Of a stretch of DNA of 64,000 nucleotides, positions 57,020 through 64,000 are shown piece after piece. Position 1 is the first letter of the stretch; each line of letters starts with the position of its first letter. Below the pieces are notes generated by a model that saw only the letters and a list, made by a program, of their open reading frames with translations, was not told where the DNA came from and did not search any database. The stretch lies in contig SNVD02009909.1 of assembly GCA_013180625.2 (NCBI GenBank), positions 1 through 64,000 on the forward strand, written 5' to 3'. The translations under genes were made by a program, and so were the position numbers. The DNA comes from Boswellia sacra. Its lineage: Eukaryota; Streptophyta; Magnoliopsida; Sapindales; Burseraceae.

Positions 57020-58079
57020 ATTAGGGGTGTGCAAAAAAATCTGAGCCGGTAAAAACCCGACTCGAACACAATATCTTTAAAAAATAAAAATTTTGACATG
57101 TGTTAATATACTATTGGATAAATGCATTGTTTTATCATGGATGTTTCCACACAATGGATCACTCATATAAATTCTACCTTTTGGAAACCCTTAATCGACC
57201 TAATTGAAAAAAATCCCTAATCCTATTTTAAATCCTATCTCCCTGATTACCAAGCCTTCTAGTCCTCCTCTAACTCCATCGTGTCATGCCGCAGCTCCCT
57301 TCCAGGATCAATAGCCAGCACCTTTGCCTTAGATCCGATATCCTTAGGCATCCTTCAATCCTCTATCACGGTGACACTCAGTCATTCGATCGTATCTAAC
57401 TCTATCGTAGTGTCACGCTCACTGCTGCATGGTCGCACTTATAGCCGTATGCACTCTCCTCTCATGGTTGTTTCCACCGTCGTTCCTTCATTTAAATGTG
57501 GAAGATATATAGTCTAGTTATTTCTCCTTGCCCTGCCTCTTGGATGCACAGATCAACTGTAATTCCTTCTTTTTAGCAAATACATACTCTTTGATTTCTA
57601 ATTTTATAACATATGCATATAATTGACAATATGAACATTAATAAGAAGAGTTAGGATAGAAGTATTTTGAAGCCTGATGTTTGAGCCACTACACTTGTAA
57701 GTGTATTTTGAAAAGTTTTGCGAAACTAGTCTAGTGAAGAGACTGCATCACCTTTCTTTGTTTGGCAAATTTTTTTTTTTTCAATTATAAAGTCTTTGCT
57801 TGGGCGTCACTCAAGGCCAAATCAATGATGCAAATGTCAACCAAATAAAGCAGTTGAATATGAACTTCTCCTCTTGTTGGTGTTTGATGTGTAGAAAAGC
57901 TGAAGAGACTGTATCACCTTTCTTTTGCTGCTTTCGGAATAATTTTTGCCTACTAGACTATCCAAAGAAGCCAATTTATAATAAGTACTCAATAATTTTG
58001 CTCATCTTTACTCATGAGAATAGTTTTGCTTGGAGAGATAGCCAAGACTGTATGGAATTTTGTGACTCTTAACTCATTT

Positions 58080-61000
58080 CACTATAAGAAAAATGAGAAT
58101 AGATGACAGGAATAAAAAGTCATAAACGGCGGTGGATGATAGAAAATCTATCAGTCATCTATGTCACTGTCACTCATTCATGATAGAGAAAAAATACGTA
58201 ATCAGCTTTGTGATAGTTTTTGCATGTCATAAGTCTATCACACTAGGAAATTAATTAAAAAATTAATTTTTAATTAATTTCTTCAATTTTTTACGGGAAA
58301 TCAACTTTTTTAAATTTGAATATTTTGGTGGGAAAATTGATTTTTTTTCTAGATTCCAATTTAATTTTGGCAGAAAATTTTGGCGCAAAAATTAATGGTT
58401 AATTTTTTATGTGTAAATTATGTTGTTTGTGACAAAATTTATGATTTATATTTTTTGTCACAATATTTAAATTTAGTTATGTAGAATTATGATTTTTTTA
58501 TTTAATTTATGCATTCTTGTATCTAAATTTCATTTACAAATTTAATATGAACTAAAAATTAAAGTGCACACCCAATTGAGTCCAAAAACACTTTATACTA
58601 ATGACATCCACATAACAATATAGAGAACAAGTTCTATGGATCAAGTATATCATTATCAATATATAATCTAAACCATTAGTAATTATCAACAACAAACTGT
58701 GAATTCTAATTCAAATCCAAAAGCAACAACAATGATAGCTAACCAAATTAGATTTAAAGTTACATGACAAATTTCAGCAATCAAGAGCAAATATTTTATA
58801 TTTAACTAGCTAAACCAATATAACTCCGTCCATATTCTCAGCAAAATCTCCAGCAGAACTCCTCCTATTTTCAGCAAATATCCCTCAAAACTCCTCCAAC
58901 TGTTGCCTCCTCGGTCTTCCTTTGAAGAACCTGCATGACAAGAATGAATGATTGGGAGCAGTACAAATTTTCGTAGCTGCATCTATTGGACGAGAAGAAG
59001 TTACACTAAATTGGCATGCCATGAAAAGTAAAAACTTAGGTTTGATTAAGTTTTTTTTTGGTAGAAAAGGCTCCCTCTACTCTGCCTTAGTGGTGTCACC
59101 TTTGAGAATTTCCATGCTAAAATTTGGATCTCTAATTTCATTGTATGGAACTGAGGTTTTTATTTTTATTTTTTTAATTTTCTTCTTCTTCTTCTTCTCA
59201 TAACAAAACAATTGCAAGACATAACTATCACCATTTTCTGTCTTGACTCATGGCCTCAAGTTTATGTCATTCATATTCATTTCTCCTTCCTTCTTGAGCT
59301 GCTTGGCAGATATTAGAATATGAACAATGGTCCAGAAGAATATTTGCAAATGAAAAATACAAAATAAAAGTAGGCATGCTCTATTGGTCAATGAAATTTC
59401 AAACATCACAACAATAAGAAGTATAAAAAATTATGCATGTAAATATAGCTATATCAACAAGAAGCATTGAAGCAATTCTGGAAATATTTAAAAAATAAAG
59501 CTAAGGAAATGTAATAAACTAACAGTTGCTTAAGGAATAAGGATTTCTGAAACCCTCAGAAAGAATAGTTGGATAAGATCTGAAATGCAGCATGGAACAT
59601 ATTAAAGAGAAATGTATCTCATCCTCTATATATATAAACTCAGGATTGAATAGTTAAATTTCTATCATTTTCAATTTAAACAAATATATATTTTCAAGTC
59701 AAAAAGTTTCTACACACACAAAGTTATTTTTGCATATAAAGAAAGGAGAAGAAAAGGCTAACTTTACTTAAAAATTATGGTAAGGTTTAGTATCTCCTTT
59801 AAAGAATTAATACAAAAAAAATCTGATTCTGTTTGCTGGCACATGTAATTAAGCATTGATTAACAATCCCTCAAAATGTGTCACTTTGTTAAGCACATAA
59901 TAAATTTTCCAAACCACAAGCAGCGCAAATCTATCTAAAATAAATGGACTTCATAATTTTGAGCTACAATTACAATTCCTTGTGCAGCTGAAAGTATTTA
60001 AAAATAGAAAATGCGCTACAATCCCTTGTGCATCTGAAAGTATTTAAAAATAGAAAAATACAAGTGTTGTTAATTAATTACCTGAAGCAATTCCTTCTCT
60101 CTAGAAGCCTTCCATTGTCGAAATTGCTCTGCCTCTTGTTTTATCTTATGCTGCAACTGAACCTACAACATGAACAGATCCCAAAATCATAAGTATAATA
60201 CCATCTATCATGTACAATCTAAACTTGGTAAAAGGCCGCGTCTACAATGTCAACTCCAACCATTAAGCAAAAAAGTATCCAAACCAACAAAGCTGGATAA
60301 CAAACACTTACACCCTACCATCATAAATGCTCTACAATGTCAATTCCTTTCGCAGTAAGAACTTATACTATTTGCATAAAAAAAGTCTTCTTTTTCTCTT
60401 CAACATGGTAACAAATCAATACCCACATCAAAAATCACTATTTTAGATCCAATTCAAGAGTGACTCATAACAAAGAAATCAATTCAATTCAGTCTATAAG
60501 AATCCAACAACAAACTGAAGAATACTAACCCACAAAGTCCTCCTAAGGCACATCAGCTTCATTCAAAGTGGTAGAAATCATCTTCACTTCCACAGTTGTT
60601 CCATTATGCAATGAAATCAAATCCACTCTTAACTTTAAAAAATAATTTCATCCAAATCTTGCTCCATCTTATTGGAACGTTGTTAATCAAATACAACTAC
60701 TAGATCTTGAAACAGCTAAAACTTTGTGACAAAGTCACGAGATCTAATGAATCACGGTTTGAATTAGAATCGTAGAAAAAGGAAAGTTGTCAGTTGATGA
60801 TTTGTAAAAAAAGGATTGTTCTTCTTTTTATCTTTATTTTTTTGAAAATATTTAAATAAGAAGTTGTGTAGAATGTGAAGTAAATTGAGAGGATAGATAG
60901 AGAGAGAGACTTATGCATTTCTAGGTACTGCCGAAGAAGAACTTTCGGGCCACGATTTGTTTGTTTGTTCATTTGGCTTGTTGACGATTAAAGCAAGATG

Positions 61001-61605
61001 AAAACATGAAAGATTAAATCAATCAAAAGATGAAGATCTAAAATCGAGAGTCAAACTTGAAAGTGAATGAAAGTATATATCCATGGAGAGTTGTATGGGG
61101 TGAACGGCCGAAGGAGAAAAGAAATAGTGAAATAGTGAGCGATTGAAGGAAAAGTGAAATAGAATAGGGAGGGAAAGTGATTGATTGAGAAGAGGGAAGA
61201 TGGAAATCAAAAGATTCTGTCTTTTACCAAGTTTCTTTGAGCGTCTAGGGATTAAATAGGGCAAGGGAAAGTTAAAAATGGAGAGCTAAGGATTTTATTT
61301 CATTTTGCATATTTTAATAAGAAAATTATTTGATCACAAAAACTCTGTATTTTGTTTTTAATTAATAAAATATTAATTTAAAAATTGGTCAAACATGGTC
61401 AATAAAAAATTTCTTTCACAAAGTTTTTTTAGAGTTAATTTCTATCACTATTCTGTCATCAATTCTTGATAGACAAAAAATGTATCATATTTACATCATT
61501 AAATTTCTGACAGATCATAATTCTATCATGATTCTATCATCCTTTGATGATATAACGATTTCTATCATAGAGTGTCAGTCATCTATTCTCATTTCTCTTG
61601 TAGTG
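58080..61605. mobile_element. Non-autonomous CACTA element, 3.5 kb, carrying kinesin gene exons
   Basis: Ends are CACTATAAGAAAAATGAGAA (left) and, on the minus strand, CACTACAAGAGAAATGAGAA (right), inverted repeats of about 28 bases continuing ATAGATGAC. The flanking 3-mers are both TTT, the CACTA target-site size. Subterminal regions carry many TCTATCA / TGATAGA motifs. No transposase is present. The interior holds minus-strand kinesin exons (58815-60162). Its ends differ from the 14-kb CACTA element after the first about 15 bases, so it belongs to another family. Confidence 0.9.
58815..60162 (-). pseudogene. Captured exons of a kinesin-4 (FRA1/KIN-4) gene
   Basis: Three exons in gene order on the minus strand with splice sites. 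60162-60082 encodes VQLQHKIKQEAEQF and RQWKASREKELLQ, with clean GT and AG ends. 59298-59232 starts LKKEG and, after indels, reads RNEYE-stop-HKLEAMSQ. 58930 to about 58815 starts VLQRKTEEAT and later RSSAGDFAENMDG. Plant KIN-4 kinesins have KIKQEAEQFRQWKASREKE, then LKKEGRRNEYERHKLQA, then VLQRKTEEAAMATKRLK in this order in the coiled-coil stalk. These kinesins move along cortical microtubules and affect cell-wall deposition. The copy has a CGA-to-TGA stop in exon 2, small deletions, and an internal deletion in exon 3. Motor domain and C terminus are absent. Retained introns show genomic capture. Confidence 0.87.
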
Positions 61606-62509
61606 TTTATGGTTAATTTGACATGGAAGAAGTATATAGAACTTTAATGATAGAAGAGGAGTAGATGTTAAAACTTTGTGGGACCTTTTTCATTAAAAAA
61701 AATAAAAAATCTTTGTGGGCTTTCAATTTAAAGACTTTTGAGAGACATCCTTTTTCTTTATTCTTCTTAATCGGTAAAGGTGTTGGGATTTGTTCTTTTT
61801 TGAGTTTTGGGTGCTTTGGTTGTAGTAGTCTGACAAATTTTCGTCTCATTGCACAAATTCTCTATACATATTTTTTTTTTATTTTTCTGTATACTTTTAT
61901 AAAAATCTGTATACGTTTATCCTTTCTCTTTAGGGAGGATTCAATCTAGTAGCAGATAGTTGGTCAACACTTGTATTCATTTTTTTCTCAATTACTAACA
62001 AATGTCTTCTCTAATTTCTGTAGAAAGAAAATATCACTATCGTGGGTGGAGAGGAAATAGAACTTGAAATATATTTTTTTGGATTTTCATTGAGAGCTTC
62101 TAGCATATTTTCTTGTAGCCATGTTGCTTAACTCTTCTATGTTCAATCGCTTTTGATTTTTGTTTTCTCAATTATTTTTATCTTATTTTGATTAATCTTC
62201 CACCCTTAGCAGGAAAAGTTGTTTGACTTTGATATCATGAGCAAGTGAGATACATCTTTCTGTGTGCTTTTTTGCTTTATGAATGATGTGTTTCTCTAAT
62301 AGTATTTTGTTATGGTTCTTTATGATCAGGTCCACAAAGATCTTACAATCTTGATATGCTAGCTGTAGAAAAGTCAAGAACTGGAGGTGGGAAACAATAG
62401 CAGGTGTAGTTTCTGGTTTCTTGACTTCAACTATCATCATCAACTTTGTTACAATTTTCTACACTATTTACGTAATTTTTTTAATTCATTTTCTGATTTT
62501 ATTTTAATT

Positions 62510-63010
62510 ATGACTATAAACTGAAATTTAAATTGAAATGTACTTTGTATAAATTGAAATTGTATAGAATGAAATTTATAAATTGAAATGTGCTTTGTAC
62601 GAATTGAAATTGTATAGAAGCATGAAACATAATTTGTATGATTTGAATTTGTTATAAACTGAAATTTTTAAAACTGATTAGTATTTAAAAGTGAATTTAT
62701 ATAAACTGAAAATTTTAAAACTGAAATTTTAAAATTGAATTCGTATAAGTCGAAATTTTAAAACTGAATTTTTATAAACTGAAATTTACATTGAAATGTA
62801 CTTTGTATGAATTGAAATTGAATAAACTGAAATGTGCTTTGTATGATTTGAATTTGTATAAACTGAAATTTTTAAAATTGATTAGTATTTATTCTCTTTT
62901 ACTTGTTGTTTACTTTGAGATATTAATTATTCATCTAAATTGAAATGTATTCAATTTATAAAAAAATTGTGAACTGAAATGTGCTTTGCATGAATTGAAA
63001 TTGTTTATAA
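62510..63010. repeat. Degenerate AT-rich tandem repeat
   Basis: Irregular copies of AATTGAAATGTGCTTTGTA and ATAAACTGAAATTTTTAAAA alternate over about 500 bases just upstream of the hAT transposase. No coding potential. Confidence 0.7.
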
Positions 63011-63041
63011 ACTAAATTGGGTTATTTTTTTGGTAGGTATT

Positions 63042-64000
63042 ATGACTACTGAATGTACTACTTGCATTCCCACTAAAGACAACCCTGAAGAAGTGAGTAG
63101 TGAAACTGCAACTCGAATAAATAAGAGAAAAAAACCTCAACTATCCAGTATGTGGTATCATTTAAAAAAAAAAAACTGGAGGAGGTAAGTGTATTTGTAC
63201 CTATTATGGGAAGACTTTCCTTTGCGATAGTAAGAAGCACATGGCTAAAACACTTTGAAATCATTTAGAGAGATGTCCCAAATACATTTTGAGTGAGCAA
63301 CAAGCAGTGAAGGATGAGAAACAAACGGTTCTTTCTTTTGGTACAAAAAAAATTAGAAAGTGGGATAGCTAGTAACCTTATAGGTATAAGGTTTGATAAG
63401 GAGGCTATTAGAAGGGCAGTTGTAGAGACGATAATTATAGATGAGTTACCCTTTAAGTTTGTAGAGAATAAAGGGTTTCAGCATCTCATGCGTGTTGCAT
63501 GTCCCAAGTTTGAATGCCCATCAAGAACAACAGTAGCAAGAGATTTCTTTTCTATGTTTTTGAGTGAGAAGGAAATTTTCAAAAATTATTTCAAGTCAAG
63601 TAAGGTTAGGGTGTCGCTCACTACAGATATTTGGACTTCGATACAAAATTTGAATTATATGGTGATTATGGCACAGTTCATTAATGATAACTGGAATTTG
63701 CACAAAAGGATTTTGAGCTTATCATAGATTATGAATCATGAAGGGGATACCATTGGAACACAAATTGAGGCCTGTTTGCATGATTGGGGATTAGAGGATG
63801 TATTCACAATCACAATGGATAATGCAAGTGCAAATGAAATGGCAATCAACTATGTAAAGAAAAAGTTGCAGGGTTGGAAAGCTGTTGGGCTTATTCTTGA
63901 TATAGATTACATGCACGTGCGTTGTCTTGCCCATGTGGTAAATCTGAATGTTGGTGAGGATCTAAAAGATCTTGATAATTCCATTGCTAGTATTTAATGC
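63042..64000 (+). pseudogene. BED-type zinc finger hAT transposase, partial and decayed
   Basis: Starts MTTECTTCIPTK at 63042. After a charged stretch it enters the BED finger (CICTYYGKTFLCDSKKHMAK, then stop, then NHLERC), in which the second ligand Cys reads Tyr. A frameshift in an A-run near 63165 precedes it. From 63314 one frame gives EAIRRAVVETIIIDELPFKF, CPSRTTVARDFF, then SLTTDIWTSIQNLNYMVIMA, a stop at 63725, GDTIGTQIEACLHDWGLEDV, FTITMDNASANEMAINYVKK and HVRCLAHVVNLNV. TDIWTS, the D in ITMDNAS and the RCLAH segment are hallmark hAT (RICESLEEPER-like) motifs. The C-terminal dimerisation domain lies beyond the window. Nonfunctional. Confidence 0.88.

Larger units (their letters stand above)
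57020..64000 (+). mobile_element. Probable hAT transposon, running off the window, interrupted by a CACTA element
   Basis: A hAT-like terminus TTAGGGGTGTGCAAAAAAAT stands at about 57021, similar to the AGGGGTG end of the MITE at 26998. A CT-rich leader-like region follows (57230-57480). After the nested CACTA element (58080-61605) the sequence leads to a BED-hAT transposase pseudogene (63042 onward). The 3' end is outside the window, so unity of the two parts is inferred from order and orientation. Confidence 0.55.

Noticed and set aside
52298..57025. Target duplication around the short-LTR copia element
   Set aside because: Flanking 5-mers (AGAAT and ATTAG) do not match in either orientation.

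Overview
This window reads as nuclear DNA of a flowering plant, most likely a woody eudicot. It has AT-rich intergenic sequence, plant gene structures with pyrimidine-rich leaders, and layered transposable elements of the Ty1/copia, Ty3-type non-autonomous, CACTA (En/Spm), hAT and MULE/FAR1 kinds. Nothing in it fixes the species.

Only three genes look intact. They are an intronless DELLA-subfamily GRAS regulator (783-2408, +), an intronless CRINKLY4-related receptor-like kinase of the CCR4 type (15443-17803, +), and a seven-exon chloroplast adenylate kinase (19353-24454, -). The last two converge. From memory their Arabidopsis counterparts (At5g47850 and At5g47840) are also neighbours, so this looks like an ancestral block split from the DELLA gene by inserted DNA.

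The remainder is mostly repeats. 4080-11609 is a minus-strand non-autonomous LTR element (LARD-like) with a gag remnant and three GC-rich tandem arrays. 11700-14870 holds a diverged tandem duplication of noncoding DNA. 26998-27442 is a MITE with an exact target duplication. 28291-30158 is a copia solo LTR with a clean 5-bp target duplication. 30192-44197 is a roughly 14-kb CACTA element with a decayed transposase and an antisense, intron-bearing fragment of an ERD2-like receptor gene. 46200-49745 holds two decayed copia elements. 50830-52302 is a FAR1/MULE-type pseudogene. 52303-57019 is a near full-length but dead minus-strand copia with very short LTRs. From 57020 to the window end lies a probable hAT element, with a decayed BED-hAT transposase, split by a 3.5-kb non-autonomous CACTA element (58080-61605). 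That smaller element carries three antisense exons of a kinesin-4 (FRA1/KIN-4) gene.

The most interesting result is that both CACTA elements carry pieces of host genes with introns and splice sites still visible. That implies capture at the DNA level. Next in interest are the stem-loop arrays with compensatory changes in the LARD LTRs and two neighbouring GC-AG introns in the adenylate kinase gene.
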